A stretch of DNA of 64,000 nucleotides, taken from NCBI RefSeq assembly GCF_040954645.1, contig NC_092806.1, forward strand, positions 160,762,328 to 160,826,327, written 5' to 3'. The translations under genes were made by a program, and so were the position numbers. The notes beneath the pieces were generated by a model that was not told the origin of the DNA, ran no database searches, and was given only the letters and a program-made list of their open reading frames with translations. Numbering within the stretch: the first letter of the stretch is position 1; each line of letters starts with the position of its first letter. Source of the stretch: Diabrotica undecimpunctata. Taxonomy: Eukaryota; Arthropoda; Insecta; Coleoptera; Chrysomelidae. This document shows positions 31,600-42,545 of the stretch, one piece after another.

Positions 31600-33665
31600 C
31601 GAAATAATAAAAAAATAATTCTCCCACAATAAAATAATAATTTAAAATAAAATAAAAAGAATTTTTGCAAATACAAGATAATTTATGTCATTTTTCTTAT
31701 ATTTGGTATTTATTTTATATTTATTGATTGGTGTTAATAAATGTTTAGCTTTTCCAATAAAAATATGAACGAATAACAAACGGCATTCGTATTCACAATA
31801 ATTACCAATGCAACAAATATGTAAAACAGTTTATAAACCATAAACATGATTTTACATTTAAATTTCTGTACACTGTGTAATTTATAACAATGCAGTGACT
31901 TGACCTTACACAAAAAAATATTTTAAGTTATACATGCACAAAACTACAATTACCTTATTACAAAATCTTTGTAATCTCATGATAACAGTCTGTGTTGTAT
32001 TTCTCAGATCGGTATGCAAAATATCAACAAAAATTCCAATAAAAATTGCACAATGTCTTAAAAATAACGTAAGTGGATGATCCTTTAATAAGTAGGTTAG
32101 AATTAACTATTGCTGACTAAGGTAAAAACGTTTGCGTCGGCACGTGCGTTGGAAAATCATTAGAACAAGAAATTATTTTGAATAAACTGTAGTATTATTA
32201 CTAACACCGAAATTTTTCGTTTTCTACGGCATGTCTTGAAAATTGAGAAAAAATTTTTATATTGAGTCATTTCGTAGTTCACGAATAGCAAGTTTAAGTG
32301 TGGCACTGTTTTTTGTCACATTATCTTTTAATTTGAGCCCAGATTAGTCCAATAATGTTAACGCATTGGCAAGATGGTAATCGCAGTTGGCACTTTTCAT
32401 AATTACGACCAAATTGATCGGTAGAAAATTTTATCATTTAATCCATCAGAAGCTATTTTTTCATGGTAGTCTTTCATAGAGTTTGAAATAGTTTTAAGAT
32501 AAATCCTTTTTCTCCTTCAAAATTTTCCACAATTTGTCTCTTGTTGTTTGGCAAAGTTTGGCACCTTATTAAAAAAAAATGAATGAACTTTTTACTAGTG
32601 CGTGTTAGTGTACTAAAGCGTCATGCCCATATAACACTATAGTCTTCAAATGGTTTGTTGAAAGAAGCTTTAATTTGACAGGACTAAAGTACCATTTTTA
32701 TTGCACAAGTCTACTAATTAATGCTTTTTGTCGCTATTACTACAAAACTAACAATTTTGCAGGTTATATTTAAAGATCAAAACAAACAAAACTGTAAATC
32801 TTAACTGAAATAACAACGAGAAATTTTATGTCGACTGAATGTTTTAATCTTTTCTAATTTATACCTGAACAGATTATTTAGGTATCTGCATTATTGGTTC
32901 ATTAAAATTGCCTCAAAATGCAACATTTGAGACACGAAAATTTCGAATAATTTGGAAACTCTTCGTTACTGTTTTATGGTACGTTGTGGATTATCAGCTG
33001 CATCATAGAAACGGTTCGATCAATAATTTTTAAACAGAGTATACAGAATTTCTACTTTACGGTCAAAAGATGCTAAAAATAATTCAGCAAATTGCAGGGG
33101 AAAACAAAGAAAGAATTACTCAGTTATTAAACAGTTATTTTTTGTTTCTACAAGCAAAACCGAATAAAATCTAAAACGGTTAAAAGTTTTCGTGAGATCA
33201 ATCTAAACTACAACTTACGAATTTGTTTCCTAATTGTAGAAAAACACCAGAACTATGTTTTAACACATAAAGATAAGGCACTGAGGCTTCGAACAATAGT
33301 CTAGAAACAATTGAATTGTCAGGGTTTATCAATTGTTTACATATTAGCCAGCTGACGCTTGTTTATTTAATTTTTACAAGAGTTTAATAATAGCAGTTTT
33401 AAATAAATTCATAGTCCAGGCGCACAGGGTGGCCTTTGATAACGTCAAACGCTGATATCTTCTCTATAATAGCGAAGTGAGAAATAAAACGAATTATTTA
33501 ACTTACGGAATAATTAGAATTACAGAGGTATATATAGTTGCATTTATACTACAATTCACAACCTTCATAAACTTCGAAATCACGTAACAGAAACGTGAGA
33601 AAATTGCAAAAAGTCATTGTTTCTTTTGTTACATTCTGCCTAGCTATATTTTTTAATCCCCTAAC
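31600..33665. other. AT-rich DNA with a Penelope-like remnant
   Basis: Mostly featureless. The minus strand at about 32240-32580 reads MKDYHEKIASDGLNDKIFYR and SIWS. This resembles, at matching spacing, the minus-strand sequence at 60670-60830 that lies upstream of a Penelope-like RT, so the two are likely copies of the same element's N-terminal region. Confidence 0.4.
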
Positions 33666-33675
33666 GAATTAACCC
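33666..33675. repeat. Target-site duplication, left copy (10 bp)
   Basis: GAATTAACCC is repeated exactly at 35486-35495. Confidence 0.88.
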
Positions 33676-33846
33676 TGGGACCCTAATGGCTGGGAAAGTA
33701 AATGCGAAGAACTCGACAAATATATAGGGTCAACAAGATCAAGAGAAGCATGGAAAACGGTAAAAAATCTGAGAACAAACAGAAAAGAAACGAGTAGAAT
33801 AGATTTAATAGCAGAAAGATCTTGGATCGAACACTACTCACAACTT

Positions 33847-35016
33847 TTGACTGAAACAAGACCTCAATTCACGAACATCAGTACAACAACATATGAACTG
33901 GAATTCAGTGAAGACGATGAAATAACAGTACAGGAAGTCGAGAATGCAATACAAACTCTAAAAAATCGGAAGTCATGCGGACCACAAGGTATACCAAATG
34001 AATTATTAAAACATAGCCCACAATTATTACGGGAATTACTGGCGTATGCCTTCACCTTATTCTATAATGGACACGACTTACCACCGGAGTGGACAAAAGC
34101 ACATATTAACAACATCTACAAAAAAGGAGATAGAAAGAATTGTTCAAACTACAGGGGGCTAAGTGTCATAAATTCACTCTCAAGTCCGCATGGAAAAATA
34201 ATAAAAAACAAAATTGAAAAAGAGATGACAGATGTTGAAGAACAGAATGGCTTTCGTGCAGGCAGATCCTGTATGGACAGTATATTCTCTCTAAAACAAG
34301 TTATCGAGAAAAGATTAGCCCACAACCTTTCAACTCATATAGTCTTTATAGATCTGACAAAGGCATACGATAGTGTACCACTTTCAATGCTTTGGGTAGC
34401 AATGGAAAAACAAGGAATAAGCAAAAAAAATATACAAGCAGTACAACAGCTCTACAAAAATATGACGGCAAACATTAAAACTGGAAATAGATTAACTAGA
34501 AAAATTCCTATTAGTAAGGGCCTAGAGCAAGGCTGCTGCATAGCACCTACACTCTTCAAAATATATCTAAATGAGGCACTCTCAGTGTGGAGAAGAAAGT
34601 GCTGCAATATGGGCATCCCAATCGGAGATGATAGATTGTACACGATACACTTCGCTGACGACCAAGCCATTCTAGCTGAAGACGAGAGTGATGTAGGCTA
34701 CATGCTTAGAAAACTGGAAGATGAGTATACCAAATGGGGCCTCACAATTAATATACAAACAACTGAGTACTTAGTTGTAGGAGAAAAACCAGAAAGCCTA
34801 CAAATCGAAATGGGAACTATAAAACCAAAAGACAATTTTAAATACTTGGGAGTCCAAATAACATCAAAAGCAGGAAGTAGCGAAGAAATACACTCTAGGA
34901 TTTGCCAAGCAAGATCAGCCACCAGACAGCTACACGGACTATTATGGAATAAAAAAATAACAAAAGAAAATAAAAGAAGAATTTATAAAACAATAATAGA
35001 AAGTATTGAGCTGTAG
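33847..35016 (+). pseudogene. RTE reverse transcriptase, long intact frame
   Basis: A 389-codon frame that in the element runs open from further upstream. Domains: fingers KSCGPQGIPNELLKHSPQLL and WTKAHINNIYKKGDRKNCSN; motif A IVFIDLTKAYDSVPLSMLW (about residues 167-185); SKGLEQGCCIAPTLFKIYL; catalytic FADD at residues 269-272; TKWGLTINIQTTEYLVVG; KYLGVQITS. It ends at a premature TAG (SIEL-stop) in the thumb. The catalytic residues are all present, so this is one of the least decayed RTs here. Confidence 0.93.
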
Positions 35017-35407
35017 GGCGCCGAACTCTGGGAAATAAACCAAAGAAACAAATCAAAAATTAAGGCCATGGAAATGAACTACTGGAGACGATGTTGCCAG
35101 CTCACTAGACTTGATAGGGTGAGAAACGAAGATATTCGGAGAGAAATGGAAATCGATCTAGACATAATAGACACAATCGAAGCCAAAAGACTTAAATGGT
35201 ATGAACACCTTCAGAGAATGCCTGAAAATAGATGGCCAAAAAAAAATAGAAGAATGGACTCCGCCAACTAGAAGAAAACGAGGTAGACCAAGACGATCCT
35301 AGAGAGACGATGTCGACGATGCAATGACCGCCAGAGATCTAACAACTGAAGATTACTTCGACAGAAAACGCTGGAAATTAGGATGCGAGAAGTGGCGCCA
35401 GCTGTAG
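35017..35407 (+). pseudogene. RTE C-terminal region, frameshifted
   Basis: This continues the preceding frame after a stop: MEMNYWRRCCQLTRLDRVRN, RLKWYEHLQRMPENRWPKK. A frameshift follows near 35240, then RKRGRPRRSWRDDVDDAM and the terminal KWRQL before the TA tail. Confidence 0.85.
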
Positions 35408-35419
35408 AAGACTCGCTTG

Positions 35420-35485
<66 letters not shown>
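35420..35485. repeat. (TA)n microsatellite, LINE 3' tail
   Basis: A pure TA tract of about 65 bp sits between the RTE stop codon region and its target duplication. The apparent Tyr-Ile open frames here are artefacts. Confidence 0.95.
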
Positions 35486-35488
<3 letters not shown>

Positions 35489-35495
35489 TTAACCC
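35486..35495. repeat. Target-site duplication, right copy (10 bp)
   Basis: Exact copy of 33666-33675. Confidence 0.88.
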
Positions 35496-36049
35496 GAGAT
35501 ATCTCTTGGCGCAAGTGCCGTGTCTATAATAATAAACTCGAGATATTTCGTTGTGTGCTATTGACTGAGATAATAAAATGTCGTCTATCGTCGACTCATC
35601 TGTCGCACTCAAAAATCGCGTGCCTTGGACAGTCTTCAGCGTTAGAATAATGGCAGTTTAGAATTTGACTTTTTCAGATCTTATAAATGCAATTTCAATT
35701 ATCTATGCATTTTCTGATGTCCGGTATCAACTGCCGTGTCCACCACATTTTATCAGTCTGGTTCCATAAATTCTGCCATTTTTACGACTCTATTGGTTTT
35801 TCTTTTTTTATTACAGTTGCATTTTAGGATATTCTCATCTCCTGCACAAGTAAAACGATTGGAATTAATTTCATTATAACTTTTAAAGACGCGGTAGATA
35901 TTGTCCTAAATCACTCGCTATATTTCGAGTACCTACATAGAGTAAATCGATTGTACCCTGCTCTAAGGCTCGCTTAATTGCAACTAACCTTCCAACCGAC
36001 GAAATTTTTAGTTACAGTCTCCTCAAACTACGATTTTTTTAATGCTCCA
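35496..36049. other. Non-coding DNA
   Basis: No feature recognised. Confidence 0.4.
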
Positions 36050-36400
36050 TCTAAATAGCTTCTTCTCCATCTAAATATGTTTATGTAGCTGCTCTAAAAA
36101 GTTGATTTGAGAAAAACTTGAAACCATTCTCTCAGATTACAGAGCTAAGACATTCGTCGTGCTTCAACGGTACATTTTTCTGTAATGTTTCCGTCAATGA
36201 AACTTGCAGAAGGTAGTATTTTGCCCATCTCATCACATGGGCTAGATGTTGTAATTTTCGTATCTTCATTTCTTTGAAAGATACTTAATTTGGTTTCTTT
36301 TGAGAGTCCAAAACCCCTTCATTGGTAACACTGGACAAGCAACATACTTTTAGTACTCTTCTGTAAAGCCACATCTTTCATCATCGATTAGTCAACGTGG
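36050..36400 (-). mobile_element. RTE-like LINE 3' fragment with GAA tail
   Basis: Minus-strand frames give KMWLYRRVLKVCCLSSVTNE, then RKLQHLAHVMRWAKYYL, NGFKFFSNQLFRAAT and a GGAGAAGAAG tail near 36055-36066. These match the C-terminal blocks of the (GAA)n-tailed RTE group. It is too broken to show as a single long frame. Confidence 0.7.
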
Positions 36401-36500
36401 TTGCTTCTATGCTACAAACAGCTGTTTATTATTTACATACTGTCACTGTCACTGCCAAATCTTAAAATTTCTCAGATAACATTCTGGTCAACCTTAAAAA

Positions 36501-37470
36501 TTGGCTCCACATGCTAGCAAAGAACTAAAAGCAAGAATTGTAACGAAATTAGAAGATGGTTGGTCACTATCTGCCGCAGTGAACCATTTTAAAGTAAGCA
36601 GAACAACAGTTTTTAATATTAATAAAAGATGGAGAGAACAAGAAACTCTCGAAAAAAAGCAAGGTTTTGGAAGACCAAAAATATCTGACGCTCATGAAGA
36701 TCGTACGATATTGGAGAGATTAGAAGAGAATTCTTTTTAAGATGCGAAAACTGCAAGAATTATGTCATAGTTGCCGGGAAGAAAGACAACAACTTGGCGC
36801 AGAATTAAAGCATCGCGTCTTAGGTACCAAACTGTAGCAAAAAACAAGCTCTTACACCACAACAGAAGCAATCAAGACTTATATTTGCTTTAAACCATCA
36901 GCTACAAAATCAGATTTTTGGGACAGGGTAATATTTACAGATAAGAGAATTTTACAATCCTCTAAAAACGGCAAAATTGGGGTGTATAGACCAGATAATA
37001 ATAGATTTAATCCTCTATATGTTAAAAATATCGAGCAGCTGGTCATTTTAACGCCAATGTATGGGGATGGATTTCATCCACATACACTGAGGATGTATGG
37101 GGATGGATTTCATCCCCATACATTGGGGATGTATGGAGATGGATGGATGAAAACATCATGTTTCCCAGTGTAGAACCGTTGTATCCAGAAAAATTTTTAT
37201 CCTCCAACAAAATAATCGTCCTGTTCACACTGCAAATATAATAAATCAGTGGTTCCAGAATAACAACATCGAAACCTTACCATGGCCCAGCTACAGTCCA
37301 GATTTAAACCCAATTGAGAATGTGTCGGGGTTATTATAAAACGGTTGTATCGGCGGAATTTTATACCTCAAAATGCTGAAGAGCTGTGGCATTGTATACA
37401 ACAGGTTTGGGAAGAGCTCTCTGTAGAAGACAATTTCATAGTTTCTTTCAAGCAGATGGAGTGAAGACTA
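36501..37470 (+). pseudogene. Tc1 transposase, broken
   Basis: The first 79 codons form the intact DNA-binding region. The catalytic part then continues in shifting frames: FWDRVIFTDK, VYRPDNNRFNPLYVKN, ENIMFPSVEP, WFQNNNIETLPWPSYSPDLN and PIEN. VIFTDK keeps the first catalytic Asp but has Lys where Glu is usual, and the SPDLNPIEN block shows the DD34E class. It is non-functional. Confidence 0.85.
37057..37150. repeat. 36-bp tandem repeat with perfect hairpin
   Basis: Three units start at 37057, 37093 and 37129 (period exactly 36 bp, the last partial). The second unit holds a perfect 13-bp inverted repeat, ATGTATGGGGATG and CATCCCCATACAT, with a 5-base loop (37093-37123). In the transposase frame each unit codes for a VWGWISS-type 12-residue repeat. 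Confidence 0.9.
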
Positions 37471-37542
37471 CAAGCTGTTATCAATGCTGATGGACATACA
37501 TATTACAAAATATTAATTTTATTTTTAAATACCTAAATTTAG

Positions 37543-37930
37543 TATAGTTTTGGTCTTCCTCGCTCACTGTCTTTCGAGAGTTTCTTGTTCCCTCCATTTT
37601 TTATTAATAGAAAAACTGTGGTTTTGCTTATGTTAAAATGTTTTGCTGCCTCTGATAGTGCCCAGTTATCTTTTAATTTGGTTACAATTCTTGCTTTAAT
37701 ATATTGTTGAGTTAATTCGTTTGTTTTATTGCTTAATAATAATAAAAATAATAACAACAACCCTATTTTATGTAAAAACTATCATTTATATACGCTTGTA
37801 CTTTCTGTTTGTTTATTTTATTATTTGTCTGCCATAATAAATATAATAAAATGTCAGACCAATCAAATACACTGCTCAAAATGATCAAATCTTACTAAGA
37901 GTCGTATCAGCTTTTTTAAGGAACCAACTG
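37543..37930 (-). mobile_element. Tc1-like transposon 5' end, opposite orientation
   Basis: The minus strand starts at 37930 with a Tc1-type terminal repeat (CAGTTGGTTCCTTAAAAAAG and CTGATACGACTCTTAGTAAG) and then an N-terminal transposase frame: YIKARIVTKLKDNWALSEAA, KHFNISKTTVF and ERGRPK. It is cut off at about 37543, where it meets the end of the plus-strand Tc1 copy. A TA follows the terminal repeat at 37931, as expected for Tc1 targets. Confidence 0.82.
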
Positions 37931-39025
37931 TACCTAACAAAATAACTATATTTCATGACATCTAAATATAAACACTTAAAACAATAGTATATTAGAGATT
38001 TTAGCTCATAATTGGATAGATATAAGGAGGAAAAAAAGTACCTTCTAGCTTTTTGTTGTAAAACTGTCAGAAATTCACGTTACCTTTTCTATGCACTGTG
38101 TAGACCCACAATATAGAAATAATAAAGACACTGAGGCATTAAAAGGAATGTCAGTTAGTAGACATAAATTCATCACTTCACATTATTTGCTCACGCTCCG
38201 TTCACAACTGTATTTGATTTGAATTAACACCCCTTTATATAAGTTTCGCAACGCTCTTCACAATATTAATTTAATACTGAAATGAAGAGTTCTTTTAGAA
38301 CGAGGAAATGTATTTTACAACATTCGCGTTCGCGACATCTCTTTTACCTGCTCAAAATTTAACTTATACATCACAATCAGTGTACTCGTTCGAATGAAAT
38401 GGATCGTTTGTAGAATTGAGACGACAAAGATGAAAGTAGGAAATGGCTGGAATCAGTTTGAATACGCCGGGGACCGGGGAATGTCTGGGAGTAGATAAAA
38501 AGTAGCATTCAGATTTTTGGAATTATCGTTAGGCCGTGCTTTGGATCCATATTTATCTGATGCGAAAACTTCTCTTTGTTGTATTGGGTGTTGAATCATA
38601 CGTTTATATCAGTTGTATCGAACAGAGCGCGTTTTGTTATCCAACTAGGTTTAAAAGGGAGGCTGAGACTTTAAATTAAATAAATTTGAATAGAACTTCT
38701 ATACCGCAAGTTGTACTTATCTAAAAACTGTCTTTGTATTCCATAACGTTGACGAAAATTTGTTAAAAAATAGGCCACTGACTCCGTGTCTCCTTGTTTT
38801 ACTTCCCTTTCTATGATAAAATCTTCTGATTTTTCTCCTTGATTTGTATGTTCACTTATTATTTTCGTTTAATTGATTTTACTACTTGTATTAGTTCATT
38901 AAAGAAGATATGCTCAAGATTTTTACTCCGAATTGTATAAACAAGAAGAACTTCCAGATCCTAATCAAAATCAAAATCAAAGTCAAATACCAAAAGTTCA
39001 ACATGTAGGCTCAGAAAACATCCCA
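37931..39025. other. Non-coding DNA
   Basis: AT-rich, with no recognised gene or mobile element. Confidence 0.4.
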
Positions 39026-39111
39026 GATATCACAACAAAGATACCAAAAAATCACCCTGAGAAGATAAGATATCACAACAAAGATACCAAAAAATCACCC
39101 TGACAAGATAA
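39026..39111. repeat. 43-bp tandem duplication
   Basis: GATATCACAACAAAGATACC and the following 23 bases occur twice in tandem with one substitution (GAGAAG versus GACAAG). Confidence 0.9.
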
Positions 39112-39320
39112 GATAGTCATAGAACAAATCAAAGAAGGAGAAGAAACGTTAATAAATGTGTTAATGGATAATGTTGAATTTTCTCCAATGAGCCAATACA
39201 ATTTCTTATATCTAATATCAAGCTCCCCTCTTTTCTTTTTGACATGGACTTTCCAGCACAGCCTCGCGTCTAGGGTGATGCCCAAGTATTTTGCTGATGT
39301 TGCATAAGGAACTTGGGTAT

Positions 39321-39430
39321 CATCTCATTTAATTTTATTCGCCATTTTCTGGTCCAGGTATGTATTCATGTATTTCATCTCATTTAATTTTATTCGCCAT
39401 TTTCTGGTCCAGGTATGTATTGTATTTACT
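39321..39430. repeat. 55-bp tandem duplication inside the Jockey copy
   Basis: CATCTCATTTAATTTTATTC and following bases start at 39321 and again at 39376. The period is not a multiple of three, so it shifts the RT frame. Confidence 0.9.
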
Positions 39431-39759
39431 GATAGTTTCAACTTATCAGTCGCTTCTTCACTAGTGTCTCCTATCGCTAGTATGGGTGTATTATCCGCGA
39501 AGATGGCAATAGTGTTTTGTTCTAGCTCTAGAATGTCACACGTATACAATAAGTACAAGACCGGACCTAATATACTCCCTTGTGACACGCCAGCTTTGAT
39601 CTCCCTTAAATCGGTGTACACGTCTTCTTGTTTTACTCTGAAATATCTATTTGCAATGCGTGATTCTAAGATTTCTGAATACCGGTTAGGCATGAACGTT
39701 CTCAGTTTATAGTTTAAACCCTCATGCCAGACTTTATCAAACGCCTGTTCTACGTCCAA
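39325..39759 (-). pseudogene. Jockey RT palm, catalytic box mutated
   Basis: A 144-codon frame with MDVEQAFDKVWHEGLNYKLR (motif A Asp intact), IKAGVSQGSILGPVLYLLYT, and FADN where FADD is expected, so the second catalytic Asp is lost. It continues into TRKWRIKLNEMK and is then disrupted by a 55-bp tandem duplication. Confidence 0.9.
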
Positions 39760-40399
39760 GAAGATTGTGGAGCCGACTTTCTTTTGACTAGCCGACTAGA
39801 TGATTTGCAAATCGTTCTGCTTTCTGTTCGTTACTTTTAGCCCAGTTGCCGTTTTCCAACTTGATAGGAAGATAATGAATAATTGGTCTCTTCATTCTTT
39901 TTGTTGCCTTCCATAACGAATAATCTGTGTTCTGGTCAGCTGTTAAATTACTTAAAACGAAATCAATTGTTGAATTTTTTAGATTCTGTATCTCCCTTTT
40001 TAGTTTTTGTGTATCATTATTTAGACTAGTTTTGTGTGGAGCTCTGTATTACTGCCATTTCTTCTTAACTTTCTTTTTTCTATTATGAGTTCTCTGATTT
40101 CTTTTAGATAGTTGTTCCCTTTTGTTCTAGAAGTTATTGTGGCAGTATTTTCCCAAGCTACCTGGACAAGGATATTTTTTATAAAAACTTTTAATTCGTC
40201 ATCAAGTTGTCTCGTGTTTCTCAATGGAACAGCAAGATTAATGATTGTGATTAATGTGAGTGATCACAGTTCATGTTACAGCCGTCATTGATATCCAGAT
40301 AGTAAACTGAGATATTTTTGTAAATAAAGAAATCTATCAGGTCTGGAATTTTGTTCCCATCGGTAGGCCAGCAATACTAATCACAATGCACAAAAAAGG

Positions 40400-40690
40400 T
40401 GATATTTTCAGACATTTCACAGAAAATACCTATGAAGATAATAACAAAGCTAGCAAAAAACTTCCGAATAGAACGTGGAATTAGACAGGGTGATACTATG
40501 TCCCCGAAATTGGTTACAGCTGTACTGGAATATATGTTCAAGCGAATGGATGGAGACAATAATATGGGTATTAATATAAATGGAGAGGGTCAGAACCACG
40601 TAACATTTGCCGATGGCATTCTTATAATATCAAGCGTTGATAAAGCTACAAAAATGCTGGAAAGAACAGGAGTCACGGATGTAGTTAAAA
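40400..40690 (+). mobile_element. RTE-like LINE (GAT-tailed), left part
   Basis: The plus-strand frame encodes TKLAKNFRIERGIRQGDTMS, PKLVTAVLEYMFKRMD, NGEGQNHVTFADG (catalytic FADD changed to FADG), SSVDKATKMLERTGVTDVVK. It jumps from the palm straight to the VTDVVK block of the C-terminus, so it had an internal deletion before the copy 2 element inserted. It resumes at 41125. Confidence 0.82.
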
Positions 40691-41124
40691 AAAAAATCGG
40701 TTGCCTGTAAAGTCGGTTTTACGGGCGAAGATTTTACGTGACAACGTCTTTTTCTCGGTAGAATATTTATTGATATGAATATTATTAAATTGCACAATAG
40801 GAACAAGGAATTGAATGAAAATAAGAATTGCACAAATTTTAACTATAGAAATATATTTTGTTTACTAAAACATTGTACATGTAAACTTAAACTTAACTAA
40901 TTTCTATTTGAGTGATTTTGTTGAGGATAGGACGATGATAGGAGAAATAGCATCGTACCAGCGGACCGATCATGTTTGAGTGGGAGAGAGACGCAAGGCA
41001 TTCGCCGGTCCGGCGGGCCTCTCTCTCGTTCGGTGACTCATCGTAACAGACGTGAGCGGGCGTTACACTTTTTCATGAGTGACTCCGAGCCACAACCTAA
41101 TTTAAGACGTTGTCACGTCAAAAA
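40691..41124 (-). repeat. Foldable GC-rich element, copy 2 (434 bp)
   Basis: An inverted copy of the 5.1-kb element: on the plus strand it starts AAAAAATCGGTTGCCTGTAA and ends AAGACGTTGTCACGTCAAAA. The GC-rich core is conserved, including the CGCCGGACCGGCG palindrome. Its interior differs from copy 3 over about 50 bp next to the core. It sits exactly between DVVKK and IAK codons of an RTE remnant, which fixes both borders to within the A-runs. Confidence 0.85.
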
Positions 41125-41322
41125 TAGCCATTGCTAAATGGGCTTGGACCAAGAAAAGAGGCATATCTAAGCAGAGGACGACCACCGACTAGATGGACGG
41201 ATGATATAAATCACATCACTACAAATTGGATGTAAGAAGCTCAAAATAGAAATGTGGAAAATTTTACTCACTGTCTCAGGTTCAGCAATGAACAAATATA
41301 GGCTAATTGATGATGATGATTA
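41125..41322 (+). mobile_element. RTE-like LINE (GAT-tailed), right part
   Basis: The C-terminal block of the RTE split by copy 2: IAKWAWTKK, RGRPPTRWTDDINHITTNWM, a stop, EAQNRNVE and a short remainder, then a (GAT)n tail at about 41305-41319. Confidence 0.8.
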
Positions 41323-42410
41323 CTTCACTGGGATATTTTAGTTGTTTTAAACATTTATCAAGTATTTTTAAACTAAAAATTACGAACTTAACGGATGTGT
41401 GGCCATCTTGGATCAATCAAAATTTAGTCGACACAACAGAAATAGAGCGCTAAAGCGACTCGTTGAGTCGTTAAGATGAATACCATCCACCTTGTTTTGA
41501 TAATGTTATTTCCAGTGACGCGATACAAAAGCCCTTAGAATTTATTAATATTTGAACTGTAGCAATAAAGAGGAAAAACAGACGAATTAATATTAAAGCA
41601 TAACATCATCGCCCTGTCTGATACTCATCCGCTTATCCGGCAAAGTGTTTGCCGAGTGGAGATAAAAAGTGTGTGCGTTGAGATTTTCTGAATTATTGAT
41701 GGTGTTTACAAAAGATTAGGAAAGAGGAAATAAAAGATTGAATCAGGATCGTTTCAAGTTTGGTGTTTGCCTGTTCAGAACCAAAAAACTAATCACTTCG
41801 AGTGGGAAACGGGCGCGAAAGAATGACTCATGGATTTGGCAGCTCAAAAGAATCTCTCGGGGAACAGAATGGGGTGGGAAGTTGTAGTTGTTTGGTTGAC
41901 TTGCTGATTCCCAATTAGGTATGTATTCGATGTTAAGATATTCATTTATATACAGTCTAAAAATTCACAAATTTCCATGACATATATAATTTTGACATTA
42001 AGTCAAACTATATGATTATTTTCTCAAAAAACTAAAACGCTACTTCATATCTATTGACGTAAATCACTTAAATTCATTGGCGTTTGCGATAGCATGCCAA
42101 AGGAGTATTTGTCACTAAATAATATCCCCGAGGTTTAGCGATTTAACTTGGGGTTAACTTAAAACGTGTACTTTTATGGTAATGAGCAGCTGTGGGCAAG
42201 GAACTCGTTAGGAAATGTGTAGTCCCTTTAATATTAAAGCTATTGATTAATTTGGCGTTTAATTATACTCTTGTTCTACAAAAATGTATGAGAGTTCGAC
42301 TATTTTTAACAGTATATCATATAAAGTATCATCAATAATATATTACTGGTCTAAAATATATTGTCGATAGATTATTACGCTCGTTTTTAGTTCAAAATCA
42401 AAATAATATT
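41323..42410. other. Non-coding DNA
   Basis: Nothing recognised. Confidence 0.4.
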
Positions 42411-42545
42411 GTTTTAGAATCGCCTCAACTTGAAACTAACCTTATTTAAAAACTATCTATAGTTTTAAAATAACCTTAGTTTGAAACTAACCTGATTTAG
42501 GAACTATGGACAGTTTTAGAATTGCCTGAATTTTAAACTAAACCA
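42411..42545. repeat. 51-bp tandem repeat, about 2.6 copies
   Basis: GTTTTAGAAT-like starts at 42411, 42462 and 42513, with TTGAAACTAACC at 42430 and 42481. The period is 51 bp. Confidence 0.85.

Larger units (their letters stand above)
33676..35485 (+). mobile_element. RTE-like LINE with (TA)n tail, 1810 bp
   Basis: A 5'-truncated element begins in the linker (GWESKCEELDKYIGSTRSRE, AWKTVKNLRTNRKE) and ends with WKLGCEKWRQL, a stop, and a (TA)n tract of about 65 bp that serves as the 3' tail. It is bounded by a perfect 10-bp duplication. Its protein is clearly the same lineage as the copy at 45.8-47.9 kb, which also ends in (TA)n, and differs from the (GAA)n-tailed RTE group. Confidence 0.92.
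36500..37510 (+). mobile_element. Tc1-like transposon remnant
   Basis: The plus strand encodes a Tc1-type transposase: helix-turn-helix MAPHASKELKARIVTKLEDG and FKVSRTTVFNINKRW, the GRPK hook (GFGRPKIS), then a broken catalytic region with VWGWIS, SVEPLYPEKF and SPDLNPIEN. The start codon appears as TTG, and stops and frameshifts occur from 36739 on. A 36-bp tandem repeat replaces part of the DDE domain (37057-37150). No matching terminal repeats were located around this copy. Confidence 0.88.
39075..40378 (-). mobile_element. Jockey-like LINE, internally deleted
   Basis: Minus-strand order: end of endonuclease (NKIPDLIDFFIYKNISVYY, CDHSH), linker (TRQLDDELKVFIKNILVQVA, IIEKRKLRRN), then a deletion that joins the linker directly to RT motif A (LDVEQAFDKVWHEG), followed by motif B (AGVSQGSILGPVLYLLYTCD), FADN, and the thumb (MGITLDARLCWKVHVKKKR, KLYWLIGENSTLSI). 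Jockey clade is inferred from the VSQGSILGP and WRIKLN motifs. Confidence 0.88.

Noticed and set aside
35268..35650. Frames with Tyr-Ile repeats on both strands
   Set aside because: Produced by the (TA)n tract.
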